Positions 1 to 9,143 of a stretch of DNA of 64,000 nucleotides are shown piece by piece. Origin of the DNA: Arthrobacter sp. Leaf234. Its GTDB lineage: Bacteria > Actinomycetota > Actinomycetes > Actinomycetales > Micrococcaceae. Numbering within the stretch: position 1 is the first letter of the stretch; every line of letters begins with the position of its first letter. The notes below the pieces were generated by a model that saw only the letters and a list, made by a program, of their open reading frames with translations, was not told the DNA's origin and did not search any database. The position numbers and the translations under genes are program-made. Location: NCBI RefSeq assembly GCF_001422665.1, contig NZ_LMLU01000007.1, forward strand, positions 60,892 to 124,891, written 5' to 3'.

Positions 1-50
1 CCGCACCGGCTCGGCACGCCCGGCCCGCTCTGTGACGGATGCCTCGGCCG

Positions 51-536
51 TCACCGCCCGAAGGCCCGGAGGACGGAGGCCGTGGCCAGCGCGGCGGAGA
101 CCGCCTCGTGGCCCTTGTCCTCGGAGGAGCCGGGCAGGCCGGCGCGGTCGAGGCCCTGCTGCTCGGTGTCGCAGGTCAGGACCCCGAAGCCGACCGGTAC
201 GCCCGTCCGGACGCTGACGTCGGTCAGGCCGGAGGTCGCGGCCTGGCACACGTACTCGAAGTGGGGCGTCCCGCCGCGGATGACGACGCCGAGGGCAGCG
301 ACCGCGTCGACGTGCGGGGCGATGCGCGCGGCGGCGACGGCCAGCTCGAAACTACCCGGCACGCGGACCTCGGTGACGTCCGCCCCCGCTTCCGCGGCGG
401 CACGCCGGGCGCCGTCGAGCAGACCGTCCATGATCTGCGTGTGCCAGCTCGCCGCGATGATCGCGAGCCGCAGTGGCGCGCCGTCCTGAGTGGTGAGTGC
501 GCTGATGTCGATGCTGGGTGCTCCGTGGCCGCTCAT
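51..536 (-). CDS. ribH: 6,7-dimethyl-8-ribityllumazine synthase
   Basis: Lumazine synthase condenses 5-amino-6-ribitylamino-uracil with 3,4-dihydroxy-2-butanone 4-phosphate, the penultimate step of riboflavin synthesis in the cytosol. The 161-residue product has the normal family length. It shows the ASWH substrate-binding segment (about residue 29), the PGSFEL loop (60-65), [10 protein letters not shown] (87-96) with the catalytic His92, and the [16 protein letters not shown] segment near the C-terminus. The ATG overlaps the ribB stop in an ATGA arrangement, indicating translational coupling. It is the last gene of the rib operon visible here and is expected to follow the FMN riboswitch control of the whole operon. 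Identification is secure. Confidence 0.96.
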   Translation of the reverse strand: MSGHGAPSIDISALTTQDGAPLRLAIIAASWHTQIMDGLLDGARRAAAEAGADVTEVRVPGSFELAVAAARIAPHVDAVAALGVVIRGGTPHFEYVCQAATSGLTDVSVRTGVPVGFGVLTCDTEQQGLDRAGLPGSSEDKGHEAVSAALATASVLRAFGR

Positions 537-1285
537 GATGTTCCTTCCGGGGTGGTGTCGCTGGGGATGTCGAGGGGGTGTTCAGGGGTGTCCGGACGAT
601 GGACTGCACCGCCGGCGCCGGTGCTGCCGTCGGGCCCGGACGCTGCACGTGCCCCGAGGAAGACGACGAGGTCCTCGATGGAGACGAGGGGGATGCCGTG
701 CTCGTCGGCGAACCGGCGCAGGGCCGGCAGCCGCATCATGTCGCCGTCGTCGTGCACGAGTTCCGCGATCACCGCGGCCGGGCGCTTGCCCGCGAGGACA
801 CTGAGCTCCACCCCGGCCTCGGTGTGGCCGGCCCGCTCGCGCACGCCGCCCGGTGCAGCGCGGAGGGGGAAGACGTGGCCCGGCCGGGTGACATCCGTGG
901 GCCCGCTGGCGCCGTCCGCCAGGACACGCGCGGTCCGGGCCCGGTCCGCGGCGCTGATGCCCGTGCTGACGCCCGTCGCGGCGTCGCAGGACACGGTGTA
1001 GGCCGTGCCCTTGGAATCCTCGTTCACGGCGGTCATCGGCGGCAGGAGGAGGCGGTCCGCATCCTCAGCGCGGAGCGGGACGCACAGCACACCGGAGGTC
1101 CACCGCACGGTCCAGCCGACGAGCTGCGGGGTCGCGTCCTCGGCGGCGAAGACGATGTCGCCCTCGTTCTCGCGGTCCTCGTCGTCGACCACGACGACTG
1201 CACCGCCGGCCGCGATGGCGGCGACCGCGTCCTCGACGGGATCGAGGCGGAGGAGTGTCGTGTCGCGGGCCGGCTCGCGGATCAC
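533..1285 (-). CDS. ribB: 3,4-dihydroxy-2-butanone 4-phosphate synthase, without a GTP cyclohydrolase II domain
   Basis: Converts ribulose 5-phosphate to 3,4-dihydroxy-2-butanone 4-phosphate plus formate. The [10 protein letters not shown] active-site motif lies at residues 34-43, GHVFPLRA at 136-143 and RAGHTEA at 151-157. The chosen GTG overlaps the TGA of ribE (GTGA), which fits coupled translation; the frame is open further upstream, but that part lies inside ribE and does not resemble the family. The product is only 250 residues long. Many actinomycetes encode a fused RibBA of about 400 residues or more; here the protein ends in a Gly/Pro/Thr-rich tail of roughly 35 residues with no GTP cyclohydrolase II domain, and ribH follows directly. 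RibA must be encoded elsewhere or the first pathway step is missing. Confidence 0.95.
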   Translation of the reverse strand: MIREPARDTTLLRLDPVEDAVAAIAAGGAVVVVDDEDRENEGDIVFAAEDATPQLVGWTVRWTSGVLCVPLRAEDADRLLLPPMTAVNEDSKGTAYTVSCDAATGVSTGISAADRARTARVLADGASGPTDVTRPGHVFPLRAAPGGVRERAGHTEAGVELSVLAGKRPAAVIAELVHDDGDMMRLPALRRFADEHGIPLVSIEDLVVFLGARAASGPDGSTGAGGAVHRPDTPEHPLDIPSDTTPEGTS

Positions 1286-1935
1286 TGCGCGTCCCCGGAC
1301 GTGTCCTGCCGCCGGGCGTCGACCGCCGCGAAACCGAGCAGGCGCTCGGCGTACTTGGCGAGCACGTCCATCTCGAGGTTCACGGGATCGCCGATGGCCT
1401 TGGCGCCGAGACCGGTCTCCCTGAGGGTCGTGGGAATGAGGCCGACCTCGAACCACTGGTCGCTCTCGTCCGGCGCACTCACCGCGGTCACGGTCAGGGA
1501 CACGCCGTCGATCGCGACGGACCCCTTCTCGGCGGCGTACCGGCCGAGCGTCGCGGGCAGGCCGAAGCGGAGCCGGTGCCAGGCGCCGAGGTCCTCGCGC
1601 TCGAGGAGCACCCCGATGCCGTCGACATGGCCCTGGACGACATGACCGTCGAGGCGTCCGCCGGCCGGCACGCAGCGCTCGAGGTTGACGGGCGTCCCGG
1701 GCTGCAGCCCGCCCGTGGTGGTGCGGCGGAGGGTCTCGCCCATGACGTCGACGCCCACGCGCCCGCCGTCGAGCGTCACCGCGGTGAGGCAGACGCCGTT
1801 GACGGCGATCGACGCCCCTGGGCTGAGGTCCCTCCCGGTCTCGGGCGCCTCGAAGACGAGCAGCGCGCTCTCGCCGTCGGGCGTGACGTCGAGTGAGACG
1901 ACGCTGCCCTGCTCGGACACGATTCCTGTGAACAC
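1282..1935 (-). CDS. ribE: riboflavin synthase alpha chain
   Basis: Dismutates two 6,7-dimethyl-8-ribityllumazine molecules into riboflavin and the pyrimidine precursor. The 217-residue product begins with the hallmark MFTGIV, has two tandem lumazine-binding domains of about 95 residues each, and carries the family segment [10 protein letters not shown] at the start of the second domain. The start is a GTG preceded by GAAGGA at good spacing. It sits 103 bases after ribD and overlaps ribB by four bases. It belongs to the FMN-riboswitch operon. The family is sometimes named ribC in Gram-positive bacteria. Confidence 0.95.
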   Translation of the reverse strand: MFTGIVSEQGSVVSLDVTPDGESALLVFEAPETGRDLSPGASIAVNGVCLTAVTLDGGRVGVDVMGETLRRTTTGGLQPGTPVNLERCVPAGGRLDGHVVQGHVDGIGVLLEREDLGAWHRLRFGLPATLGRYAAEKGSVAIDGVSLTVTAVSAPDESDQWFEVGLIPTTLRETGLGAKAIGDPVNLEMDVLAKYAERLLGFAAVDARRQDTSGDAQ

Positions 1936-2038
1936 GGGTACTTCCTTCGGGTGGGTCGGGAGGGGATGGAGCGACGGGTGGGTCTACCTGGATCGACCGG
2001 GGGTCAAGTCGTCCGGCGTCGGACGCCGGACGGGCTGC

Positions 2039-3097
2039 TCACCCGGGCGGCGGCCGGAGGTGCAGCCGGACATCCGCCCCGAGTCGGTGGACGGCCGGTC
2101 CGCCCGCCTCGTCCAGGCCCCAACGCGGGGCAGCGGCGAGGGAGTCGATCCCCAGGTCGGGGAAGGCGGGAGCGCCGTCACCGAGGACCACGGGCGCCAC
2201 GTAGCTGACCAGTTCGTCGACTACACCTGCACGGAGGAAGGCGGCGGCGATCCGCGGTCCCCCCTCGACAAGGAGGTGCCGCACCCCCCGGGCGAAGAGT
2301 CCATCGAGGGCGGCGCGGACGTCCCGGGTGGTCAGGTGGACGAAGCCCGGACCCCGGATGGCGGCCTCGCAGGGCACCGGGGTCAGCCCCATCACGACGC
2401 GCAGGGTCGCCCTGGCTCCCGCGGACGTCCCGTCCACCGCGGGCCCGCCGCGCGCGGTGAGGCGCGGATCGTCGTCGCGCACCGTCCCGCTGCCCACGAG
2501 GACCGCGTCGGCGAGGGCCCGGAGGCGGTGGCCGTCGGCGCGCGCCTCCGGTCCGGTGATCCACTGGCTGGTGCCGTCGACCGCCGCCACCCGCCCGTCG
2601 AGCGACTGGGCCGATTTCACTGTCACGAAGGGGCGACCCGCTGCGACGGACGCCGTCCAGCGCTCGTTGAGGTGCTGCGACGCTTCCGCTTCCACCCCGC
2701 CGACGCACCCGACGCCCGCTGCGCGGAGCCGGCCCGCGCCGCCCGCCGCTGGTCCGTTGACGTCATCCGCGGCGAAGACCACGCGGGCCACACCGGCGCT
2801 GATGAGCGCCTCGCTGCACGGGCCGGTGCGTCCCGTGTGGTTGCACGGTTCGAGCGTGACCACCATCGTGCCGCCGCGGGGGTCGTGCCCGCGGTCCCCG
2901 GCGTCCGCGAGGGCCGCGGGTTCCGCGTGGGGGGTGCCGGCGCCCCGGTGGTGCCCCTCCCCGAGGACCGTGCCGTCGGGAGCCAGGAGGACGGCGCCGA
3001 CGAGGGGGTTCGCGCCACGCACGCCGAGACCGGCGAGCTCCAGCGCGCGCAGCATCGCCCTCGCCTCGGCCTCCGCCACCCGCGTCGTCGTGCTCAT
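2039..3097 (-). CDS. ribD: bifunctional diaminohydroxyphosphoribosylaminopyrimidine deaminase / 5-amino-6-(5-phosphoribosylamino)uracil reductase
   Basis: Carries out the deamination and side-chain reduction steps after GTP cyclohydrolase II. The N-terminal cytidine-deaminase-like domain shows the zinc site as PHAEP (HAE at residues 57-59) and PCNHTGRTGPC (84-94). The C-terminal reductase domain starts near residue 145, with SAQSLDGRVA and the LLVEGGPRIAAAFL segment. The ATG is chosen because it overlaps the ribM stop (ATGA) and gives 352 residues, the usual size; upstream in-frame sequence lies within ribM. Second gene of the operon. Confidence 0.95.
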   Translation of the reverse strand: MSTTTRVAEAEARAMLRALELAGLGVRGANPLVGAVLLAPDGTVLGEGHHRGAGTPHAEPAALADAGDRGHDPRGGTMVVTLEPCNHTGRTGPCSEALISAGVARVVFAADDVNGPAAGGAGRLRAAGVGCVGGVEAEASQHLNERWTASVAAGRPFVTVKSAQSLDGRVAAVDGTSQWITGPEARADGHRLRALADAVLVGSGTVRDDDPRLTARGGPAVDGTSAGARATLRVVMGLTPVPCEAAIRGPGFVHLTTRDVRAALDGLFARGVRHLLVEGGPRIAAAFLRAGVVDELVSYVAPVVLGDGAPAFPDLGIDSLAAAPRWGLDEAGGPAVHRLGADVRLHLRPPPG

Positions 3098-3777
3098 CGG
3101 AGGCTGGGGTCGGGCAGGAGGGCCTCGACACGGGGTTGCGCCGTGCGCTGGGCCCTGGCCCACACGAAGAAGCCCACCAGGGTGAAGACCCCGTAGAAGG
3201 CGTACATGACGGCGCTCGCGTAGTAGCCGGCACTGAACAGCAGGGGAACACCCACGAGGTCCACGGCCACCCAGACCAGCCAGAACTCGACCCAGCCCCT
3301 GGCCATGCCGTAGGTGGCGAGGAGAGACCCGACGAAGGTCCAGGCATCGGCCCACACGGGCTCGTAGGAACCGAGCACGCGGAAGAGGGGGGTGAGGGCG
3401 ACGGTCCCCAGGACCATGAAGGCGACCATGCCGATCCTGGCCCTGGTCCCGGCCCACCGGGGCGTCACGGCCTGCCCGCCCCCGTGACGGCTCGCCTGCC
3501 ACTGGCGCCACCCGTATACGGAGACGGCGATGAACATGACCTGGCGGCCGGCCTGGCCGAGGAGGTTGGCGGCACTCGCGGCGCCGAAGACGGAACCGAG
3601 GAAGACGGTGAGGAGGAGGACGTTGCCGACGATGCCGACCGGCCAGGCCCAGACCCGGCGCCGCATGCCGCCGAGGGCGCTGAGCAGCCCGAAGACGTTG
3701 CCCACCACCTCACGGAGCAGCAGGGAGCCGTTGCCTACGGGGATGCGGGCTTCGAAGAGCCACTGCAGAAAATCCAT
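3094..3777 (-). CDS. ribM: PnuC-family riboflavin transporter RibM
   Basis: Membrane protein of 227 residues with about seven hydrophobic segments and PnuC-family features, including a WPVGIVGNVLLL stretch and a VFGAASAANLLGQAGRQ stretch. In actinomycetes the PnuC-like protein downstream of an FMN riboswitch (RibM/PnuX) imports riboflavin, whereas PnuC itself imports nicotinamide riboside; the location here argues for riboflavin. The ATG is preceded by GAAGGA. It is the first gene after the riboswitch and overlaps ribD by four bases, so uptake and synthesis are co-regulated. Confidence 0.88.
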   Translation of the reverse strand: MDFLQWLFEARIPVGNGSLLLREVVGNVFGLLSALGGMRRRVWAWPVGIVGNVLLLTVFLGSVFGAASAANLLGQAGRQVMFIAVSVYGWRQWQASRHGGGQAVTPRWAGTRARIGMVAFMVLGTVALTPLFRVLGSYEPVWADAWTFVGSLLATYGMARGWVEFWLVWVAVDLVGVPLLFSAGYYASAVMYAFYGVFTLVGFFVWARAQRTAQPRVEALLPDPSLR

Positions 3778-3895
3778 GCCGATCCTTCGCCGCTACGACG
3801 GCTCCGGGTGATGGCAGCAGTGGACCCCGTGCCGCGGCGGACCACGGCAGAGCCGCGGCCCATCGATCGGGCAGCGGACAGTGCACTGCTGTGCG

Positions 3896-4034
3896 TGCTT
3901 CTCCCATCCAGACTTTGACTGTCGGTCCCGGAATTCCACCGGCTCAACCGCCCTCGTTCCGCGGGTGCGGAACGACGGAGCGGGTCGCGGACTATCACCG
4001 CCGGTTCGGACTTACACCGACCCCGGAGCACGTA
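3896..4034 (-). ncRNA. FMN riboswitch (RFN element) of the rib operon
   Basis: Read on the minus strand, the conserved blocks appear in order: CGGGGTCGGTGTAAGTCC, CCGAACCGGCGGT, a variable stem, CCGGTGGAATTCCGGGACC, CGACAGTCAAAGTC and TGGATGGGAGAAG. This is the canonical six-stem FMN aptamer. The remaining roughly 118 bases before ribM contain G/C-rich palindromes that could form the expression platform. High FMN should repress ribM-ribD-ribE-ribB-ribH. Confidence 0.95.
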
Positions 4035-4042
4035 CTGCGCCG

Positions 4043-4048
4043 ATTATT
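4043..4048 (-). promoter_or_regulatory. candidate -10 element of the rib operon
   Basis: The minus strand reads AATAAT inside an unusually A/T-rich patch (TGAAATAATC) just upstream of the first riboswitch stem. A transcript starting 7-10 bases downstream would begin at the aptamer 5' end. No convincing -35 was identified. Confidence 0.45.
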
Positions 4049-4133
4049 TCACAGTGCCCGCGGACCCACCGTCGGATCGTCATAATTCGTCCGACAGCGA
4101 TCACCGCGAGCGTGGCGCATGAGGCCCCGGACG

Positions 4134-4176
4134 CCTGAGGGACGGGACACCCCTGCCGGGTGTCCCGTCCCTCAGG
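4134..4176 (-). terminator. hairpin terminator behind aspS
   Basis: A perfect 19-bp inverted repeat with a 5-base loop (arms CCTGAGGGACGGGACACCC and its complement) lies 21 bases after the aspS stop, between aspS and the rib operon, both on the minus strand. No U-tract follows, as is common in high-GC actinomycetes. It should separate the two transcription units. Confidence 0.8.
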
Positions 4177-4197
4177 GCGCGGAGGAACCTGACCGGC

Positions 4198-5976
4198 CTA
4201 CTGGTCGGCCGTGGTCTCCGACCTGGGCTTCGCGTCGACGCCCGCCTCCTTGCGCTGCTGCGCCGTGATGGGCGCGGGGGCGGCGGTGAGCGGGTCGTAG
4301 CCGCCGCCGGACTTCGGGAACGCGATGACGTCGCGGATGGAGTCCGTGCCGGCCAGCAGCGACACCACGCGGTCCCAGCCGAGCGCGATCCCGCCGTGGG
4401 GAGGCGCTCCGTACTTGAAGCCCTCGAGCAGGAACCCGAACTTCTCCTGGGCCTCCTCGGCGCTCAGTCCCATGACCGCGAACACGCGCTCCTGGACGTC
4501 ACGCTGGTGGATACGGATGGATCCGCCACCGAGCTCGTTCCCGTTGCACACGATGTCGTACGCGTAGGCGAGGGCGTTCTCCGGATCCGAGTCGAACGTG
4601 TCCATGAACTCGGGTTTCGGCGACGTGAAGGCGTGGTGCACGGCCGTCCACGCGCCGCCACCCACGGCGACGTCGCCCGCGGCCACCGCGGCCGACGCGG
4701 GCTCGAACATCGGAGCGTCAACGACCCACACGAACGCCCAGTCACCCTCCTTGACGAGTCCCGTGCGTCGGCCGATCTCGACCCGTGCGGCGCCGAGGAT
4801 GGCGCGCGAGGACGCAGCGTCCCCGGCGGCGAAGAAGATGCAATCGCCGGGGCTCGCGCCGGTCGCCGCAGCGAGGCCCTCGCGCTCCGCGTCGGTCAGG
4901 TTCTTCGCGACCGGGCCGCGCAGGCTCCCGTCGTCGTCGATGAGGACGTACGCGAGGCCCTTGGCGCCGCGCTGCTTGGCCCACTCCTGCCAGGCATCGA
5001 GCTGGCGGCGGGGCTGCGACGCGCCACCGGGCATGACGACGGCGCCGACGTAGGGGGCCTTGAACACACCGAAGCCGGTGTCCTTGAAGAACCGGGTCAG
5101 CTCGCTGAGCTCCAGACCGAAGCGCAGGTCGGGCTTGTCGGAGCCGTACTTCGCCATGGCGTCCGCGTAGGTCATGCGGCGGATGGGCAGCGGCACGTCG
5201 ACGTCGATGAGCTTCCACAGGCGGGAGACGAGCTGCTCGCCGAGCGCGATGATGTCGTCCTCCTCGACGAAGCTCGCCTCGATGTCGAGCTGCGTGAACT
5301 CCGGCTGGCGGTCCGCGCGGAAGTCCTCGTCGCGGTAGCAGCGGGCCAGCTGGTAGTACTTCTCGAAGCCGCCCACCTGGAGGAGCTGCTTGAACAGCTG
5401 CGGGGACTGCGGCAGGGCGTACCAGGAGCCGGGGGCGAGCCGCGCGGGAACGAGGAAGTCGCGCGCGCCCTCGGGTGTCGAGCGTGTCAGGGTGGGGGTC
5501 TCGATCTCCACGAACCCGTCCTGGTGCAGCAGCTCGCGCGCCACGCGGCTCGCCTCGGAACGCAGGCGCAGGTTGGCCTGGGGGCCCGGACGGCGGAGGT
5601 CGAGGTAGCGGTGGCGGAGGCGTGCCTCCTCGCCGACCTCGACGTGCTCGTCGATCTGGAACGGCAGGGGGTCCGAGGTGTTGAGGATGGTCACGGAGTC
5701 CGCGATCACCTCGACGGCGCCCGTGGGGAGGGCGGGGTTCTCGTTGCCCTCGGGGCGCTGCTGCACGGTGCCGACGATCTGCAGGACGTACTCGTTGCGG
5801 AGGCTCGAGAAGACGTCCTCCTCGCGGACCACGACCTGCGCGAAACCGGAGGCGTCACGGAGGTCGAGGAAGGCCACGCCGCCGTGGTCGCGGCGTCGCG
5901 CGACCCAGCCCGCCAGGGTGACCGATTGTCCTACGTGCTCGGGCCGAAGGGAGCCGAGTTCATGCGTGCGGAGCAC
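4198..5976 (-). CDS. aspS: aspartyl-tRNA synthetase
   Basis: Class II synthetase that charges tRNA(Asp). The 592-residue protein has the N-terminal OB-fold anticodon-binding domain (about residues 1-110, including [20 protein letters not shown]), class II motif 2 around [18 protein letters not shown], the bacterial GAD insertion in the middle, and motif 3 near the C-terminus ([15 protein letters not shown]). The GTG start is preceded by AAGGA at proper spacing and gives the typical [10 protein letters not shown]-like N-terminus. Whether it is discriminating or also charges tRNA(Asn) cannot be told from this window. A candidate promoter lies about 50-80 bases upstream. Confidence 0.97.
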   Translation of the reverse strand: MLRTHELGSLRPEHVGQSVTLAGWVARRRDHGGVAFLDLRDASGFAQVVVREEDVFSSLRNEYVLQIVGTVQQRPEGNENPALPTGAVEVIADSVTILNTSDPLPFQIDEHVEVGEEARLRHRYLDLRRPGPQANLRLRSEASRVARELLHQDGFVEIETPTLTRSTPEGARDFLVPARLAPGSWYALPQSPQLFKQLLQVGGFEKYYQLARCYRDEDFRADRQPEFTQLDIEASFVEEDDIIALGEQLVSRLWKLIDVDVPLPIRRMTYADAMAKYGSDKPDLRFGLELSELTRFFKDTGFGVFKAPYVGAVVMPGGASQPRRQLDAWQEWAKQRGAKGLAYVLIDDDGSLRGPVAKNLTDAEREGLAAATGASPGDCIFFAAGDAASSRAILGAARVEIGRRTGLVKEGDWAFVWVVDAPMFEPASAAVAAGDVAVGGGAWTAVHHAFTSPKPEFMDTFDSDPENALAYAYDIVCNGNELGGGSIRIHQRDVQERVFAVMGLSAEEAQEKFGFLLEGFKYGAPPHGGIALGWDRVVSLLAGTDSIRDVIAFPKSGGGYDPLTAAPAPITAQQRKEAGVDAKPRSETTADQ

Positions 5977-6026
5977 AGCATTCCTTCCCACAGGGGTGTC
6001 AGATGAATCGCAGGTGCCGATGCGCC

Positions 6027-6054
6027 TGCCTACAGTTGGTGCGAACCGAGTCAA
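6027..6054 (-). promoter_or_regulatory. candidate promoter of aspS
   Basis: On the minus strand TTGACT (-35) is followed after 16 bases by TAGGCA (-10). The position upstream of aspS in the 196-bp divergent gap fits a housekeeping promoter. The -10 deviates from TANNNT at its last base. Confidence 0.45.
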
Positions 6055-6172
6055 CTTTACCGGTCCGCCCCCGGGCGCCCGGACACTGTCCGGCCGGAGG
6101 AGGACGGCGCCCGGCCGTCCTGCCCGACCGGCGCGATCAGCCGCCCGGCGGCCACCCCGTCCGAGGAGGACC

Positions 6173-7456
6173 ATGTCCCAGCAACCAGCCCTGCGCCGCG
6201 TGATGGGCGCCTTCGACGCGACCACCGTGGGCTTGGGCGCGATGATCGGTGCCGGCGCCTTCGCGGTCTTCGCGCCTGCGGCAGCCGCCGCGGGGCGGTT
6301 CCTGCCCCTGGCGATCCTCATCGCCGGCCTCGTCGCCTACTGCAACGCCTCCGCCACGGCCTCCCTGGCCGTCCGCTACCCGTCCAGCGGCGGCGCGTAC
6401 GTCTACGGCCGCGAACAGCTCGGTCACTGGACCGGCTTCCTCGCGGGCTGGAGCTTCGTGACGGGAAAGCTGGCCTCCTGCGCGGCGATGGCCCTGACGT
6501 TCGGCCTCTACGCCGCCCCGGGCTTCGAGAAGGCAGCGGCCGTCGCCGCCGTCGCCGCACTCACGGCCGTCAATCTCCTCGGCGTGACGCGCACGGCCCT
6601 CGCGACCCGCGTGATCGTCTCGCTCGTGGTCCCGGTGATCGCCTTCGTGATCGTGGTCGCCCTCAGCACGCCCCCGGCGGAGGGCGCCTCCGACACCGTG
6701 CCCGTGGGGGCCGGCGGGGTCCTGCAGGCGGCGGCCCTGCTGTTCTTCGCCTTCGCCGGGTACGCCCGCATCGCGACGATGGGCGAGGAGGTCCGAAACC
6801 CCCACAGGACCATCCCGCTGGCCATCCTCGGCGCCCTCGGTTTCACGCTGGTCCTCTACCTCGTGCTGGGGGTGTCCCTGCTCAGGGTGCTCGGGCCGGC
6901 CGCCCTGGCGGAAGCCTCCGCACCCCTGCGCGACGTGTTCGACGCCGCGGTGCCCGGCGAGGGCTCGATGGGCCGGGGCGGCGCCGTCGTGACCCTCGCC
7001 GCGGCCCTCGCGAGCCTGGGCGCGCTGCTCGCGCTCATCGCCGGGGTCGGGCGGACGAGCCTCGCGATGGCCCGCGGACGCGACCTGCCGCAGCTGCTGG
7101 GGCGCGTCTCGCGGCGCTTCGGCGTCCCCTGGATCGCTGACATCGCCACGGCCGTGGTGGTCGTGGTGCTCCTGCTGGCCACGGACGTGCTGACGGTGGT
7201 GGGCTTCTCGAGCTTCGGCGTCCTGCTGTACTACGCGATCGCGAACATCGCGGCCTTCACCCTGACGGACCGGCAGTGGTACGCGCCGCGCTGGCTGAAC
7301 GTGGCCGGCGCGCTCGCCTGCCTCGTCCTCGCTTTCACGCTCCCGGCGACGTCGGTGGTCACCATGCTGGTGGTGCTCGCCGTCGGACTCGTCGGCCGGG
7401 CGATCGTGCTCGCCCGGCGGGCGCGCGACGGCGTGAGCGGGGTCAGGCGCGGGTGA
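6173..7456 (+). CDS. APC-family amino acid / polyamine permease
   Basis: Integral membrane transporter of 427 residues with about twelve hydrophobic segments. The N-terminus has the APC signature ([22 protein letters not shown], first helix with the glycine-rich substrate-binding break), and [13 protein letters not shown] follows the third segment as in amino-acid permeases. The [12 protein letters not shown] motif typical of the family lies between mid helices. Substrate is not predictable; amino acids or amines are likely. The ATG has GGAGGA nearby. Its 3' end overlaps convergent hisS by 14 bases. Confidence 0.85.
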   Translation: MSQQPALRRVMGAFDATTVGLGAMIGAGAFAVFAPAAAAAGRFLPLAILIAGLVAYCNASATASLAVRYPSSGGAYVYGREQLGHWTGFLAGWSFVTGKLASCAAMALTFGLYAAPGFEKAAAVAAVAALTAVNLLGVTRTALATRVIVSLVVPVIAFVIVVALSTPPAEGASDTVPVGAGGVLQAAALLFFAFAGYARIATMGEEVRNPHRTIPLAILGALGFTLVLYLVLGVSLLRVLGPAALAEASAPLRDVFDAAVPGEGSMGRGGAVVTLAAALASLGALLALIAGVGRTSLAMARGRDLPQLLGRVSRRFGVPWIADIATAVVVVVLLLATDVLTVVGFSSFGVLLYYAIANIAAFTLTDRQWYAPRWLNVAGALACLVLAFTLPATSVVTMLVVLAVGLVGRAIVLARRARDGVSGVRRG

Positions 7457-8771
7457 TCACCGGACGCAGGTCAGCCGACGGGGGCATCCACGTGGCGGGA
7501 TCGGCCACCACCTGATCGCCGGACCGGATGTCCTTCACCTCGTGCGTGCCGTCCGCAGCCGTGAACCAGACGAACGGGATACCCCGTCGATCGGCGAACC
7601 TGATCTGCTTGCCGAACTTCTCGGCACCCGCAGCGACCTCCGCGGAGATCCCGCGCAGGCGCAGGGCCGCGGCGACGTCCTGCGCCTGCGACCACGCGTC
7701 ATCGTCGGCGAGTGCCACGAGGACGGCCGTGGGCACGGCGCGGGAGGCGGTCGCGAAGCCCTGGCTGAGCATGCGCGAGACGATGCGCGTCACCCCGATC
7801 GACAGGCCGACACCGGGGAAGGTGCGGTTGCCCTTCCGGGCGAGGGAGTCGTAGCGGCCGCCCGAGCAGATGGAGCCGAGGCCCTCGTGCCCGTCGAGGA
7901 CCGTCTCGTAGACGGTCCCCGTGTAGTAGTCGAGACCGCGGGCGATACTGAGGTCCGCGACGACCCGGCCCGGGGCGCGACGTGCCGCCTCGCCGACCAC
8001 CTGGCGGAGCTCGTCGAGGCCCTCCTCCAGCAGGTCGTTCGTCACCCCGAGGGCACGCACCTGGTCCACGAAGGACGTGTCCGGCGTGCGGATGCCCGCC
8101 AGCTCGAGGGCGAGCTCCACCTGCCTGTCGTCGGCACCTGTCTCGTCCCGCAGCAGGGCGCCGACCTTCTCCGGGCCGATCTTCTCCAGCTTGTCGATGC
8201 TGCGCAGCACCGCGGCCGTGTCCTCGAGACCGATCCCCCGGTAGAACCCCTCCGCCAGCTTGCGGTTGTTGACGCGGAGCGTGACGTCGGGAATCGGGAG
8301 GGCCCCCAGGGCCTCGACGACGGCGAGGGCGAGCTCGACGTCGTACCGGAACGGCAGGACGCCGTCACCCACCACGTCGATGTCCGCCTGCGTGAACTCG
8401 CGGGCCCTGCCCTCCTGCGGGCGCTCACCCCGCCAGCACTTCTGGATCTGGAACCGGCGGAACGGGAAGGCGAGGTGCCCCGCGTTCTCGACGACGTAGC
8501 GGGCGAACGGGACCGTGAGGTCGTAGTGCAGCGCCAGTCCGCTCTCCGACGCCGAGGCCTCCTCGGCCTGAAGCCGCGAGACGGCGTAGACCTCCTTGTC
8601 GATCTCGCCCTTGCGCAGGAGGTGCTCCACGGTCTCGACGGCGCGCGTCTCGATGCTCGAGAACCCGTGCAGCTCGAACGTGCGCTGCAGGACCTCGAGG
8701 ACGTGCAGCTCGATCAGGCGCTCTTCCGGGAGCCACTCGGGAAAGCCGGACAGTGATGCCTTGCGGGCCAT
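7443..8771 (-). CDS. hisS: histidyl-tRNA synthetase
   Basis: Class II synthetase for histidine. The 442-residue product shows the family motifs: LHYDLTVPFARYV (motif 2 region), FQIQKCWRGERPQEGRAREFTQ, the histidine-binding RGLDYYTGTVYE and motif 3 SGGRYDSL. The ATG is preceded by AGGAGGAG at ideal spacing; a second in-frame ATG seven codons upstream lacks a ribosome-binding site. The C-terminal anticodon-binding domain (about 345-430) is complete. The 3' end overlaps the convergent permease gene by 14 bases. Confidence 0.96.
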   Translation of the reverse strand: MARKASLSGFPEWLPEERLIELHVLEVLQRTFELHGFSSIETRAVETVEHLLRKGEIDKEVYAVSRLQAEEASASESGLALHYDLTVPFARYVVENAGHLAFPFRRFQIQKCWRGERPQEGRAREFTQADIDVVGDGVLPFRYDVELALAVVEALGALPIPDVTLRVNNRKLAEGFYRGIGLEDTAAVLRSIDKLEKIGPEKVGALLRDETGADDRQVELALELAGIRTPDTSFVDQVRALGVTNDLLEEGLDELRQVVGEAARRAPGRVVADLSIARGLDYYTGTVYETVLDGHEGLGSICSGGRYDSLARKGNRTFPGVGLSIGVTRIVSRMLSQGFATASRAVPTAVLVALADDDAWSQAQDVAAALRLRGISAEVAAGAEKFGKQIRFADRRGIPFVWFTAADGTHEVKDIRSGDQVVADPATWMPPSADLRPVITRA

Positions 8772-9143
8772 GGTGTTGATCTCCTCCTGCACGGGGTCCG
8801 GTCACCGCGGCCGTGCTGCCGGCGGTCCGGTTCTGCGGCCTCAATCCTAGGCGTCAGGCAGGGCAGCCGGAAAAGGAACGGCAGGCGGTGACAGGGGCCG
8901 GGCGCCGCTCGGGTGGACGCACCGGCGTGATCCGCGCCGGGACGCGGAACGGAGGGCAGTGGGTAAAGTAGCCTCAGGGGCAGGAATCGCGGTACTGCCG
9001 GTGTCGAGCAGGGGTGTCCGGTGGACGCCTCCCTCGCCGGCCGGGACCGGACCGATAGACTCCTGAACCCTGCATGGTGTGATCCTGCATGACATGGCTC
9101 CGGCGTTGATCAGGGCCATCCGACGAGCGAAAGACTTCTAGCG
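8772..9143. other. 372-bp divergent intergenic region between hisS and the DUF349 gene
   Basis: No convincing gene was seen. On the plus strand two -10-like hexamers occur, TAAAGT at 8964 and TAGACT at 9056; either could serve the DUF349 gene, leaving a leader of roughly 170 or 80 bases. No clear -35 or conserved RNA element was recognised. Confidence 0.4.

Noticed and set aside
1-50. Sequence left of ribH
   Set aside because: Too short to assign; no gene end or terminator could be supported.
4396-6006. Long plus-strand open frame of over 500 codons opposite aspS, and similar antisense frames opposite thrS, nrdE, relA, ruvB and others
   Set aside because: They mirror strongly conserved genes on the other strand; such open antisense frames arise from high third-position GC. 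They show no family resemblance or ribosome-binding sites.
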